Below, piece after piece: positions 45,197 to 57,325 of a stretch of DNA of 64,000 bases (position 1 is its first letter; each line of letters begins with the position of its first letter). The notes beneath the pieces are model-generated. The model worked only from the letters and a program-made list of their open reading frames with translations, was not told where the DNA came from and searched no databases. The stretch is from Physella acuta (taxonomy: Eukaryota; Mollusca; Gastropoda; Physidae): positions 51,001 to 115,000 of the forward strand of contig NW_026732294.1 in NCBI RefSeq assembly GCF_028476545.1, read 5' to 3'. The translations under genes and the position numbers were made by a program.

Positions 45197-46483
45197 GTAC
45201 AAAATCACCTTACAGTATATATTTTAACTTTTCAGTTAGTAGATTTTAAAAGATTGTTAAATTCGCTCTTTGAAAAGTATTACCATACAAAAATTGATAA
45301 AACCGATTGGGTGGTTCCCTGCGATGATGAGCGTTAGAAAACAAGAATTTCTAGCGGGCATCTAACAACATGACGTTTGTAAACAAGCGGTCCTACACGG
45401 TGATTATGTTTTTTTTTTAATTAACGATCAATCTGAACTAGTGATGCCCTTCTGCGCCCCGGAAAGCATGTGACCCGAAGCACCTGGTTTATACAATGAG
45501 TACTACTGCGCCTATAATCATTTACAGAGTGGCCTTTACTAGAGTAAATGTGGGGTATAAAAATCGTTTACTGAATTGACACAGATGTCACTTATAGCGC
45601 CATTAATTAATAGAAACCAATGGCACTCAAAGAGTACACTATGACGTGACGTGACAAACCTTAAACATGAGCGTTCAAGGAGGGTGTTTTCCCTCACTAT
45701 AGCGGGGGTGATTTAAGTACAACCGACATTCTTATATATCATTTCCTGGCGCATCTGTGCGGTAATGTAGACAAACCCACGCTTCAAAAGTTAAGATAGA
45801 AAGAATTTATTGCCGACACATTTTTATTTATACTCATTAAGCTCTAGAAAACAAGTTTAAAAGCCAAAATACACCGGAAAAGCGATAATGGAACCCCCAT
45901 AAAAACTGCGAGATATCAGTTTGAATAAGAATGAAGCAGTGCAAATAGAATGTTACCATTGCGAGAGTCATTGAACTGGAATAGATCGGTGCTTTCAATT
46001 ATCCATTTCACTTAAATAGCCTATTACACGAATGAAACAATAGCATTGTAATAAAAGAATCACTATGTAAGAGCGAACCTTAAATTAGAAACAATTGTAT
46101 AATAGTGTGATTGTTTTTTTTACTAAGATTGCTAAAATATATAACGATTCATCTGGATTTTAAAAAAAAAGATATACATTTTTATTTCTGACAAATCTAC
46201 TTGCGACATTCACGAAAAGTACTAGAGTATAATAACATATTTATTCCTATAACCTAACCCTATCAAAACATACACCGTGTTATATTTCTTATGTAGTTAG
46301 ATTAATTGTTACTATTAGATTAATTGTAACTATGATCAGTATGTTAATCGTACTACTTTAAATGAAGATACATATTTTTAGTAAATTATATTTATTTCCT
46401 TTAAGTGTTTAGCATTTTTAAACATAAAAAAGCCTTCTCTTATTATGGAATATAATAAACAAAAACTGTGCTATTGTTCCTAG
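45197..46483. other. Intron-like sequence before the EGF array
   Basis: AT-rich, with one GC-richer stretch at 45420-45720. No further exon with acceptable splice borders was found. Confidence 0.4.
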
Positions 46484-46741
46484 CATGCAACAAGACACAC
46501 TATGGCAGTGACTGTTCGTTAAAATGTACCTGTTTAGCAGAAAACACTGCATCTTGCAATAGAATAACGGGCGAGTGTTTATGTTTCCCTGGATGGAACG
46601 GAACCAATTGTGAAAAAGATATAAACGAATGTGATGACTTGAACTACTGTCCACGTCTACACGAGACATGCTTTAACTTAAATGGATCCGCTGCATGTAG
46701 ATGTGATATAGGCTATACATTAACAGAAGATAACTGTCAAG
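46484..46741 (+). CDS. EGF-pair exon 1
   Basis: 258 nt. More diverged in its first domain than exons 2-7 (HYGSDCSLKCTCLAENTASC, GECLCFPGW). The cbEGF part starts DINEC, keeping the usual calcium ligands. Donor GTTCGT is unusual but shared by several sister exons. Confidence 0.85.
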
Positions 46742-49700
46742 GTTCGTAGAATTGTAATGTGTTGTACATTTTAAATTATAATGCAGTATACAAATAATTA
46801 ACGTGATTGCAACATAAATATAGCTTACAATAGCAGCATCATTTTTATATAACATGTAGTGGTAGTAATTTCTTGAAAACATTTTCTGATAATGATTTGT
46901 GTGTAATGAATAACGAGTTGAGAATATCGATTACTAATAAAACTAAATTATAACAAAGAAAGTGTTCGAAATGCAACTAATCATTACTCCTTTAAAAAAA
47001 AAACATAATAGTATAAATACTCGACATATTAGTTTTAAAAATATATAGGGTCTACATAGAATAAATAGTATAACATTATTTACATTAAAAATGCAACTTA
47101 GAATATGATACTCGCACTGGTGAACTTTAATGTAACGGACACCTATCTACCAGCCAGATAGATGGTGAACGCCCCCGGATTCTTTCTTGGGGTTATATGC
47201 AAATGACATAAAGCCTAAATGAATGAACACTAACTCAACAACACACTAGGGCTCGATTTCGATGTCTAGGGAAAACTAGTGAAACTATTGAAGTTAACAA
47301 CTCATTCAATCTGCATACAACCTTTAATAAGCGAACACAGTTGTGGCAGAACACTAGGTTAAACAAGATAAAATATTTAATTTAGAAAATAACAAAACCC
47401 AACTTACAAAGCGTAAGAAAAAAATACTATCACAGATTCTAACACTTTATAAAAATAGCCACAGGTCACATAACACTGCTATAGCATCAAGAATCACTTG
47501 GCGACAAGTAATATAATACTAGAATACTTAAACAACTTAAGAATGCATAGCACACTCAGGACTTAAGATCTCTCACGTTCAAATGGTCAGAATGAATTGC
47601 CGGACAAAATGGACGGCCTGGTCAAGATGGACTGCCTCGTGCTGCCTGTGCGCCATCTAGTTATAGACTTAGGCAACAGGGGAGATTATCCTCAACTCAT
47701 GTAGCCATTGGTTGGGGTGGACATCTGATCTGAATCAATCAATCAGATCTTCATGGAAAATTTCTGAGTCTTAGACACTCTTAATAAGACAGTGGAAAAA
47801 ACCCGGTTGTTGCACCATCAATCCATATATGGTATTATAACAGTGTCAAACTAAAAATGGAACACCACTAGACCTAAGTAGGTCACATTAAAAGAAAATG
47901 TAATTAACCAACAAATTCTATCTAACATTAATCGTAACTTATTTTCTCTAATTAAAGCATGCAATGAGACACAATATGGCTTAAACTGTTCCTCGACATG
48001 TACCTGTGTGATGGAAAACACCGCATCATGTAATAGCACAAGTGGTGCATGCTTATGTTCCCCTGGATGGAACGGAACCAATTGTGAAAAAAATATAATC
48101 GAATGTGATGACTTGAACTACTGTCCACGTCTACACGAGAGCTGCTTTAATTTCAATGGATCCGCTGCATGTAGATGTGATATAGGCTATACATTAACAG
48201 AAGATAAGTGTCAAGGTTCGTAACATTGACTTTGTTGTGTACATTTAGCAATGCAGACTTGTATATCAAAATCTAATGTAAATGCTAAATGAATCATTGC
48301 TGAATATAGTATAGTTTTTTATATGACACAAGCATAGATAGTAGTTTATTAAACGTTTTTTAGCATGGTTCAAAATGTTTTCAGAAAAACAAATGGTGTG
48401 TAAGAAACATAAAGTTTACATTATAAATTAACAGTTTACTAAATTAGAAGAAAATAAATGGAAATTCAAACTGCTAAAACCAAATTTACAAATAAAATTA
48501 GTGTCAACAACATTTAACTTGTTTTACAAAAAGCGGTAAATAAAGTCTAGATAATAATAATAACAAAATGTCCCTTAAATCTTTTGTCAAAATAATGTAA
48601 CCTATACTGTAATTTTTGACAAGACTAAAGTAGGCCTAATGTTTGAAACAAAATATGTTTATTCAACACTTATTTAAATAGTATTCTCCATTTAAAGCAT
48701 GCAATGAGACACAATATGGCTTAAACTGCTCCATGACATGTACCTGTGTGATGGAAAACACCGCATCATGTAATAGTACAACTGGTGCATGCTTATGTTC
48801 CCGTGGATGGAACGGAACCAATTGTGAAAAAGATATAATCGAATGTGATGACTTGAACTACTGTCCACGTCTACACGAGAGCTGCTTTAATTTCAATGGA
48901 TCCGCTGCATGTAGATGTGATATAGGCTTTACTTTAGCAGAAGATAACTGTCAAGGTTCGTAACATTGTAATTTGTTGTACATTTTAAATTATAATGCAG
49001 TATACAAATAATTAACGTGATTGCAACATAAATATAGCTTAAAATAGCGCCATTTTTATATAACATGTAGTGGTAGAATAAATAGTATAACATTATTTAG
49101 ATTACAAAATGCAACTTAGAATATAATACTCGCACTGGTGATCTTTAAAAGAAAATGTAATTAACCATTCAGTAAAAGCAACATATTCTATCTAAAATTA
49201 ATCGTAACTTATTTTCTCTAATTGAAGCATGCAATGACACACATTATGGCTTAAACTGTTCCTCGACATGTACCTGTGTGATGGAAAACACCGCATCATG
49301 TAATAGTACAAGTGGTGCATGCATATGTTCACCTGGATGGAACGGAACCAATTGTGAAAAAGATATAAACGAATGTGATGCCTTGAACTACTGTCCACGT
49401 CTACACGAGAGCTGCTTTAATTTCAATGGATCCGCTGAATGTAGATGTGACATTGGATACACTTTAACACATGATAAGTGTCAAGGTTAGTAACATTGTA
49501 ATGTGTTGTACATTTTATATTATAATGCAGTATACAAATAATTAACGTGATTGCAAAATAAATATAGCTTAAAATAGCGTCATTTTTATATAACATGTAG
49601 TGGTAGAATAAATAATATAACATTATTTAGATTAAAAAATGCAACTTAGAATATAATACTAGCACTGGCGAACTTTAAAAGAAAATGTAATTAACCATTA

Positions 49701-52200
49701 AGGAAAAGCAACAAATTCTATCTAAAATTAATCGTAACTTATTTTCTCTAATTAAAGCATGCAATGAGACACAATATGGCTTAAACTGTTCCTCGACATG
49801 TACCTGTGTGATGGAAAACGCCGCATCATGCAATAGTACAAGTGGTGCATGCTTATGTTCCCCTGGATGGAACGGAACCAATTGTGAAAAAAATATAATC
49901 GAATGTGATGACTTGAACTACTGTCCACGTCTACACGAGAGCTGCTTTAATTTCAATGGATCCGCTGCATGTAGATGTGATATAGGCTATACATTAACAG
50001 AAGATAAGTGTCAAGGTTCGTAACATTGACTTTGTTGTGTACATTTAGCAATGCAGACTTGTATATCAAAATCTAATGTAAATGCTAAATGAATCATTGC
50101 TGAATATAGTATAGTTTTTTATATGACACAAGCATAGATAGTAGTTTATTAAACGTTTTTTAGCATGGTTCAAATTTTTTCAGAAAAACAAATGGTGTGT
50201 AAGAAACATAAAGTTTACATTATAAATTAACAGTTTACTAAATTAGAAGAAAATAAATGGAAATTCAAACTGCTAAAACCAAATTTACAAATAAAATTAG
50301 TGTCAACATCATTTAACTTGTTTTACAAAAAGCGGTAAATAAAGTCTAGATAATAATAATAACAAAATGTCTCTTAAATCTTTTGTCAAAATAATGTAAC
50401 CTATACTGTAATTTTTGACAAGACGTAATAAAGTAGGCCTAATGTTTGAAACAAAATATGTTGATTCAACACTTATTTAAATAGTATTCTCTATTTAAAG
50501 CATGCAATGAGACACAATATGGCTTAAACTGCTCCATGACATGTACCTGTGTGATGGAAAACACCGCATCATGTAATAGTACAACTGGTGCATGCTTATG
50601 TTCCCCTGGATGGAACGGAACCAATTGTGAAAAAGATATAAACGAATGTGATGACTTGAACTACTGTCCACGTCTACACGAGAGCTGCTTTAATTTCAAT
50701 GGATCCGCTGCATGTAGATGCGATATAGGCTATACATTAACAGAAGATAACTGTCAAGGTTCGTAACATTGTAATTTGTTGTACATTTTAAATTATAATG
50801 CAGTATACAAATAATTAACGTGATTGCAACATAAATATAGCTTACAATAGCAGCATCATTTTTATATAACATGTAGTGGTAGTAATTTCTTGAAAACACT
50901 TTCTGATAATGAATTGTGTGTAATGAATACCGAGTTGAGAATATCGATTACTAATAAAACTAAATTATAACAAAGAAAGTGTTCGAAATGCAACTAATCA
51001 TTACTCCTTTAAAAAAAAAAAACATAATATTATAAATACTCGACATATTAGTTTTAAAAATATATAGGGCCTACATAGAATAAATAGTATAACATTATTT
51101 AGATTAAAAAATGCAACTTAGAATATAATACTTGCACTGGTGAACTTTAAAAAAAAATGTAATTAACCATTAAGTAAACGCAACAAATTCTAGTTAAAAT
51201 TAATCGTAACTTATTTTCTCTAATTAAAGCATGCAATGAGACACAATATGGCTTAAACTGTTCCTCGACATGTACCTGTGTGATGGAAAACACCGCATCA
51301 TGTAATAGCACAAGTGGTGCATGCTTATGTTCCCCTGGATGGAACGGAACCAATTGTGAAAAAGATATTAACGAATGTGATGACTTGAACTACTGTCCAC
51401 GTCTACACGAGAGCTGCTTTAATTTCAATGGATCCGCTGAATGTAGATGTGACATTGGATACACGTTTGTAAATGGAAAATGCCAAGGTATTTCGTTATT
51501 ATCTTTGTAAATTTACAATGTGTACATTAAGTTTCAAAGTACATGGATGATACTTACTTAAAATTATTCAAACGGTTTTGAAGCTTGGAAGGGGGTAACA
51601 ATGTTAAATAGTAAATGCAGCTTAATATACTAGGTGTTGAGGAGAAACTGCCTTTCTCGGTTGGCTGATATCTCTCCTTAGTAGCCTATTGACCACGAAC
51701 TAAGAAGGAGTTAGATAACTGTCTTTTAGAGATAACAAGCAACTGGTAGTGTTTTAACGCAAAAGTTATTGTCGTAACCTATGTAGTGTTATCTTCATAT
51801 CGAAAAATGACTAAAAACGAAAATAAAAATATACACATTCAGTGAATTAAACTAGACCCATTTGATATTTAAAAGCATACACTTTTGTAACTAGAAATTC
51901 ATCTTATGGTTGTTTGGTTAAATCAAATTTTTTTGTTTTGTATTTAAGCTTGCAACAAAACACATTATGGAATAAACTGCTCCGTTATGTGCCAATGTTT
52001 CGTAGACAACACCATTGCATGTAATGAAACTACAGGTGCATGTTTATGTTCCCCTGGATGGACCGGGACAAACTGTGAGACAGATGTCAATGAATGTGAT
52101 GACATACATTATTGTTTAAATGTCAACTACAGGTGTTTAAACAAAAATGGATCAGCCGAGTGTATATGTAATGATACAGTACCACAGCATAAATGTCAAG
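46484..52200 (+). CDS. Multi-EGF (MEGF/SCARF-like) protein, eight tandem exons, partial
   Basis: Eight consecutive exons, each phase 1-1 with AG/GT borders: 46484-46741, 47958-48215, 48698-48955, 49228-49485, 49758-50015, 50501-50758, 51230-51487 and 51949-52200. Seven are exactly 258 nt and the last 252. Each codes about 86 residues: a laminin/MEGF-type EGF domain (CNETQYGLNCSSTCTC through GWNGTNCEKD, eight cysteines), then a cbEGF-type domain (INECDDLNYC through CRCDIGYTLTEDKCQG, six cysteines). Such proteins are cell-surface or secreted scavenger-type receptors; the location is inference because no signal peptide or membrane segment was identified. Any exon can be skipped or added without frame change. 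The 5' and 3' terminal exons were not found; candidates lie upstream at 38.9-45.2 kb. Confidence 0.82.
46742..47957. other. Intron 1 of the EGF array, enlarged by an insertion
   Basis: Its frame is the class-A intron also seen after exon 6, but it is split by the 757-bp insertion at 47131-47887. Confidence 0.75.
47131..47887. mobile_element. 757-bp TTAA-flanked insertion
   Basis: The paralogous intron after exon 6 runs straight through this point, which defines the insertion precisely. It is flanked by TTAA at 47127-47130 and 47888-47891. The ends TGTAACGGACACC and (complement) TGTGACCTACTTAGG are weakly inverted. A TTAA target fits piggyBac-type non-autonomous elements. No transposase frame. 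Confidence 0.7.
47958..48215 (+). CDS. EGF-pair exon 2
   Basis: 258 nt. The cbEGF start reads NIIEC instead of DINEC, altering two expected calcium-ligand positions. Nearly identical to exon 5. Confidence 0.87.
48216..48697. repeat. Class-B intron, duplicated after exon 5
   Basis: About 480 bp almost identical to 50016-50500, differing by a few substitutions and one short insertion (CGTAATA near 50426). It marks a segmental duplication of at least exon 2 to exon 3. Confidence 0.85.
48698..48955 (+). CDS. EGF-pair exon 3
   Basis: 258 nt. cbEGF start DIIEC; CSRGWNG replaces CSPGWNG; ending TLAEDNCQG. Pairs with exon 6. Confidence 0.87.
49228..49485 (+). CDS. EGF-pair exon 4
   Basis: 258 nt. 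DINEC intact; DALNYC and GYTLTHDKCQG are private changes. Donor GTTAGT. The introns on both sides are short class-A types (about 270 bp). Confidence 0.87.
49758..50015 (+). CDS. EGF-pair exon 5
   Basis: 258 nt. NIIEC as in exon 2; only MENAASC against MENTASC separates the two at residue level. Confidence 0.87.
50501..50758 (+). CDS. EGF-pair exon 6
   Basis: 258 nt. DINEC, CSPGWNG, ending TLTEDNCQG. Followed by a class-A intron that lacks the 757-bp insertion. Confidence 0.87.
51230..51487 (+). CDS. EGF-pair exon 7
   Basis: 258 nt. DINEC; the last nine residues differ (GYTFVNGKCQG). Donor GTATTT. The following intron is unrelated to classes A and B, so exon 7 marks the 3' limit of the recent duplications. 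Confidence 0.87.
51488..51948. other. Intron between EGF exons 7 and 8
   Basis: 461 bp, not similar to the other introns of the array. No element recognised. Confidence 0.6.
51949..52200 (+). CDS. EGF-pair exon 8, diverged
   Basis: 252 nt, phase 1-1, acceptor tatttaag, donor GTAGGC. CQCFVDNTIACNETTGACLC then GWTGTNCETDVNECDD; the second domain is two residues shorter and ends PQHKCQG. It keeps all cysteines. Its divergence suggests it is an older member of the array. Confidence 0.83.
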
Positions 52201-52613
52201 GTAGGCCTTACGTTTTATTTTATTTTTATGTATCAGAAGAAAAAAAAAAGGCAGTCACTATTGTAATTTCTCGCTATTTTTTAGGTATGAAAATAATGTG
52301 GAAAATTAATTTTAGCTTTACACCGAAATCAAAGCAGAAAATTATGTAAAATCAAACACTTATGGATCACACGAAGACATAATTACAAGTAACATTTATT
52401 GTGATCTAGTAATTTTGTTAAATTTAGCAAAGGCTTGAATAGTAAGTTCACTTTTCAAATCGAAAGTTCCATGGCATGACTTCGGCATATGAAGGGATAA
52501 TGTGATCAGCATTATGCTCAGCGGTCTTTACTTTCCCCAACACAGCTGGGTGGAGTTAGAGACGTTGTACTTACTTGAACCCGGAATCGAACTCGACGCT
52601 TTCTTGTTAAAAG

Positions 52614-52654
<41 letters not shown>

Positions 52655-53895
52655 TAATTATACAATGGTTGTGTTAATTGTGAATTAATTATTGTAAATA
52701 TAATGTTACTTCAAAGTTAAATTAATCCATTTTGTATGTATGCTATATGCTATATTTGACCCATGTCGATTAGAATGTACGTGAATGCGCGACACACGTT
52801 TTTGACGAAGCTTCTCATGAATCCGATATTTTTTTTATAATTTAAAAAAAACTGTTTCTAACAAGTGAATTCTTGCAAAAGGTAAGTGGAATATTGATTT
52901 TGTTTTAAAATTAATATTACAGCAAGCCTACTATTACGTTTATCTTGTAGTAATGCGTTATAATGTACCGTATACATAACTTATAATTACTAACTGTTGT
53001 GTAAAGGTAAAGCAAGATGATTTCGTCAATTTTGTTAAAATATAGCAGTTATACTCAGAAGGTAAGCATGTGTTGGAAATTTTGAAATTGTTTACGATTA
53101 ATATAAAAGAAAATATTATACTTTTAAATTGTGTTACATACTAATAAAATGTTCCGGCAAATAGATGTAATGAAAACATACAAATAGTTGCAGATTAATT
53201 GTTGCTGTACAATTCAACTTCATCTAGACAAGTTCAATAAAGATATTATTTGCCCTACAGACAGTAGAATAGTATAGTACTCTTGGTTGTCTTACTTGGT
53301 AAGTTTGTTTGTTCAATTGATATATTACACACCAACGCCCTTTATTTTCCACTGAAAACAACAATTATATGATACTGAGACTAACAGACATAAATGTTTT
53401 TTCTCTTTTTTTGTGTATGTTCCGATTGCTTGCTTAAAACGTAAATGGTTGTGTGCATGAAATGAATGATAAACATAACAAATTACATTATAACGCATAT
53501 CTCTATACATATACTGATTAAAAAAGGTAAATTTCCCATTTCCGACCATAGGGCAGATTATGTTGAGTCCGTATGTTTTTTTAACTCGGCATAAGAAATG
53601 ATGGCGTGGTCAGCATTATGCCTGTTGCATTACTTTCTGTAAAGTGAATCGATACCCATCAGACCTGCGTGGACTCAAGCATGTCCCTCAGTATAGTGTC
53701 CGGAAAAAGATACGAACTCGAGATTATCAGGGTAGGAAACAATTCAATATTTTCTCAGCAGTGATTATCTCATCATCTTAAAGGGGGAGAACAAACCAAA
53801 AATATAACCAATTTAAGAAGAAAATACTCTTTCAATTTAATTGCGTATTTAAGACAGATGTACATCTTTCTTTACTGTTGCAGAGAGGTGGAACG
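52201..53895. other. Downstream of EGF exon 8
   Basis: (TA)n at 52614-52652 and weak copies of the 132-bp repeat motif near 52480 and 53585. Short splice-like segments at about 52865 and 53050 (16 nt before GTAAG) are in the wrong phase. No terminal exon could be assigned. Confidence 0.4.
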
Positions 53896-54145
53896 CAGTG
53901 GCGTAGCGAGGTCGGGTGTCACCCGGTGCGGCACTTAATGGTGTCACCACCCGGAGGCTTAGCGACCATTCCCGGGGACAAACTTTCAAGTTTTCGATTT
54001 GCACCACCTCTCAAACTTTCGATTTTCACCCCCCCCCCTCAAGTTTTTCTCTATCTATATATTTTGCTATTTTTTGCCTTGGTGTCACCCCCCCTCAAAT
54101 GGTGTCACCCGGTGCGTTCCGCACCCCCCCCTCGCTACGCGCCTG
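53896..54145. mobile_element. hAT-like MITE, 250 bp, with exact 8-bp TSD
   Basis: Ends CAGTGGCGTAGCGAGG and CTCGCTACGCGCCTG, flanked on both sides by GTGGAACG (53888-53895 and 54146-54153). Inside, GTGTCACCCGGTGCGGCAC and C-rich runs match the complement of 17672-17984. Confidence 0.95.
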
Positions 54146-54869
54146 GTGGAACGTAAAAAAGAGAAGAAAATAAATTTAAGCTACACTCATGTAGATTGGT
54201 TATTAAAAATTATTCACAAACACATGTCATTTTTTTTAAAATGATTGAGTGGGGTAATAGGGTGATTCCAATGCCACGTATTTACAGAGACAACAAAATT
54301 ATGAGTGAATAAATTTGAATACACCATCAACAGAAAGGTGATTGAGACGAATACACAGAAAATAGAGTATATCTCAGGTATTTCTTAGAAGAAGCATAGT
54401 TCTCCCCTTATCACCTGCCCCCCCCCCCCTTGCAGAAGCATATCCACAACCCCTTAGAATGAAATAAAAAAATATTTTACATTGAAATGAAAAATGAACC
54501 GCCCATCCCAACACACACACATGAACAATCATGTCTGAAAGGAACACGGATTATAAATTTAAAAACAAAAAAACAACTTATCGTTTTGGTTAACTAAATG
54601 TAGGCCTACAAAGAACAGAACTAAACTAAATACATTACCCTTTAGAAAAAGGTATACCAATTACGTCCCCTTCTACGAATTGATTCCCAGAAAAAAAACA
54701 TACTTTTTCTAGGAAAAAGGGCAAACATTTATCTGATTACCATGGTTTGATAAAGTGTTAAGTGGTAGGTAAATCACTGGGATTTTAAATACGACCGTTA
54801 AAATATCTTACACCCTAAATGTTACTAAGTATTAGTTTTGATCAATAACAGTTTAGAAGCCGTTGTTTT
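54146..54869. other. Intergenic, nothing recognised
   Basis: Poly-C run at 54418-54430. No exon or element ends. Confidence 0.4.
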
Positions 54870-55160
54870 AAATGTTTAAGTTTATGTTTCCATTTGCGTC
54901 ATTGTTTGCGTTCGTGTTTGCCTTTATTTGCGTTTGTTTTGCGTTTTTATTTGCGTTTGTGGTTGCATTTTCGTTGTTTTTTTAGTTACGTTTATGTTTG
55001 CGTTTGTGTTTGTGTTTAAATTTGTGTTTCCGTTTCGGTTTGAGTGTGGTTTTGCGTTTGTCTTTGTGTTTGCATTTGTGTTTGTTTATTATTTTGAGTT
55101 TAGGTTTTGTTTGTTGTTGGTTATGGTTAGGGTTACGTTTAGAGGTAGAGTTAGGTTTAG
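54870..55160. repeat. Degenerate GTTTGCGTTTGTG array
   Basis: Imperfect 6-12-bp GTTTGC/GTTTGTG units ending in a GGTTAGGGTTA stretch. A related array with a similar start (TTTAGAAGCC) and end lies at 58650-58970. Cys/Phe/Val-rich frames in it are artefacts. Confidence 0.75.
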
Positions 55161-55371
55161 TGTTATGCATTATTATCTCAAACGTCTGTATTTGCATATA
55201 AACATTTAATTGGAAAAGTAATATGTTTCTTAAATCAGGGCATTGCATGGTACACTACTGCTTAATAAACACGCACGTCACGTTCCCCTATACAGATGGG
55301 TTTTTCACAGGGAAGAGTGCAGGGCCTGGCTGGGATGGTTATTATCTGTGTATATGTATAGTATTATGTAT

Positions 55372-55449
<78 letters not shown>

Positions 55450-56913
55450 ATGTGTGTCTGTAAATGTGCATGTGTGTGAGTGTGTGTATGAAGGGCGAGA
55501 GGGAAACATTTAAATTTAATAATCTTTATTGTAAAATGTTCTCATAGTTTTGATTTTATTTTATTTAATGCACTAGCGTGTGTGTTCTTCTGTTAGCTAT
55601 GCTAATATGTGTACATTTTTACTGTGCTCTTATTTATTTCTTAATATCTACTATATTGGAAATTTAACGTTTAAGCAATGTGTTACACAAATTTTGTCAA
55701 GAAATACGTTTACTTGGTCTTTAGAGAAAAAATTAATTTTAATTAAAGCAATGCATTATCATATTCTTTGTATTCATGTATGCAGCGTTTTGTTTTGCTA
55801 TTATACTTTAATGTTATATATAATCAAATTTCATTTATGAGAATGATTGTATCAACAATACATTTGTGACTTTGAACATAAAATTGCACAATTCATTCTA
55901 AAAGTTTCTGTATCCTGGCAAGGTTTAATAGGAGGACAAGTTCTGCACATTGTATACAGTATACGTCAAACAAAAACAATAATGTATGACTAAGCTACAG
56001 GAGACACACTGGAAAAGAAATATTTCCGCGTAAAAAAAATGTTTCCACATGATAAAACACTATAATCATCCAAATCACAGAGCGTCGCGGTATTTAAAAC
56101 GTGTGTCGATGACTGACTTCAACGTTTTCTGTCAACCAGCTTTAGAATTAATGTATATTTTATTTCAATAGTCGAGACGGCGATAAAAAATGCATACATT
56201 GACGCATAATTTAGCAATGAAGAGAGAGGTTTTTTTTTTTAAAATCTAGGTTATAACATAATAGATCTTGCATTATTGATATTTGTCGTCAGCTCTAGTT
56301 ATCGCTGTTTTCGTTTGGTTTATAGATGAGAATAAATATTTTTACAGACGTTTTCTTAGTTCAGTGTCTGCTTTTTATGAGTTAGTTGCAAATCTTGTAA
56401 ACGCGTTTCAACTCAAGATACGGCCCTTTTTCGAGGATATTGCAAAATAAATATGTTTCCATTCTATGTATAATTAGATTTGTCATGAAATTGTAATTGA
56501 AAAATTATTATATCGAACACTAATGGGGAGATAAAAAGATTAAAACTTAGCGATCGATTGTAAAATTATCTATTGAGGGATTGCTGTCAAGGCTGTTCGA
56601 TATCTTACCAGAGCGCCCATATTGGTTTAAAGTGGGGCAGAAAACGTATTTGTAGATCATAAGCTACTGGCAGTGATTGAACGCAATTTCAATAATTTTT
56701 TAATTAATGATTTAAACAAGTACATTTATAACAAACGAGAAATAAAACGAAAATAAGAAAATAAATCAAATATAAAAAAATAAACGATTTGTATTTATTA
56801 AGAGATCTCATGAGCGACCAAACCTTTTTTACATTATGCGAATTTGTTTTATTTCCTTTATTTTAGTATATTTTAAAAGCTTTTTATTATAAAAAATTGT
56901 TTAATTATAATAT
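55161..56913. other. Intergenic with (TA)n and (TG)n
   Basis: (TA)n at 55376-55441 followed by a TGTGTG-rich tract to 55490. The rest is AT-rich without a recognised gene; the 86-aa frame at 55580-55840 has no support. Confidence 0.45.
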
Positions 56914-57325
56914 ACGAGCAGACCCGCGGCATATCATACGCCGCTATTTAGTTGTTTTTTCTATTTTTCAGTTATTCATAATTTGTGAATTTTGTGAATT
57001 CGACACTACCAACGTTGCCATTGAAAATATTTCTTTAAAACACTATAAGTAGCTCGGTAAGGACGATAACCCCCCCCCCCCTCCCTCCTTCACCCCCACC
57101 CCTCCGTTAAAGTAAACTCCACTTAGTTACCCCCCCTACGTTTAAAATCGTTTCAAACTAAATTATCTGCCCCTAATAGTCGTCACTAAACCCGGCTGTG
57201 TTTGTAATGTTTGTAAACATTAAGAGTGAACCACAACTCACCAGACCATGTAGGGGTGGGGACGTAGGGAGCGCGTTTGCAGCTTGTTTTCTAGCGGCTC
57301 CCAGAAGAGAATTATATATATAGAT
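56914..57325 (+). mobile_element. ATATATAGAT-ending repeat, copy 1
   Basis: Starts TACGAGCAGACCCGCGGCAT and CATACGCCGCTATTTAGTTG, has a C-rich centre (57070-57100), TTCAAACTAAATTATCTGCC, and ends GCTCCCAGAAGAGAATTATA then TATAGATT. Pairs with 59947-60350 and a fragment at 11283-11437. No protein; class unknown. Confidence 0.75.

Noticed and set aside
46418-51353. Recurrent minus-strand frames of 66-83 aa opposite the EGF exons
   Set aside because: They repeat only because the EGF exons repeat. The plus strand has the cysteine pattern, splice sites and consistent phase.
52865-53064. 16-nt segments before GTAAGT/GTAAGC as further EGF-gene exons
   Set aside because: Lengths do not preserve phase 1-1 and acceptors are poor. 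They may be traces of the 99-nt exon's 3' end but cannot be supported.
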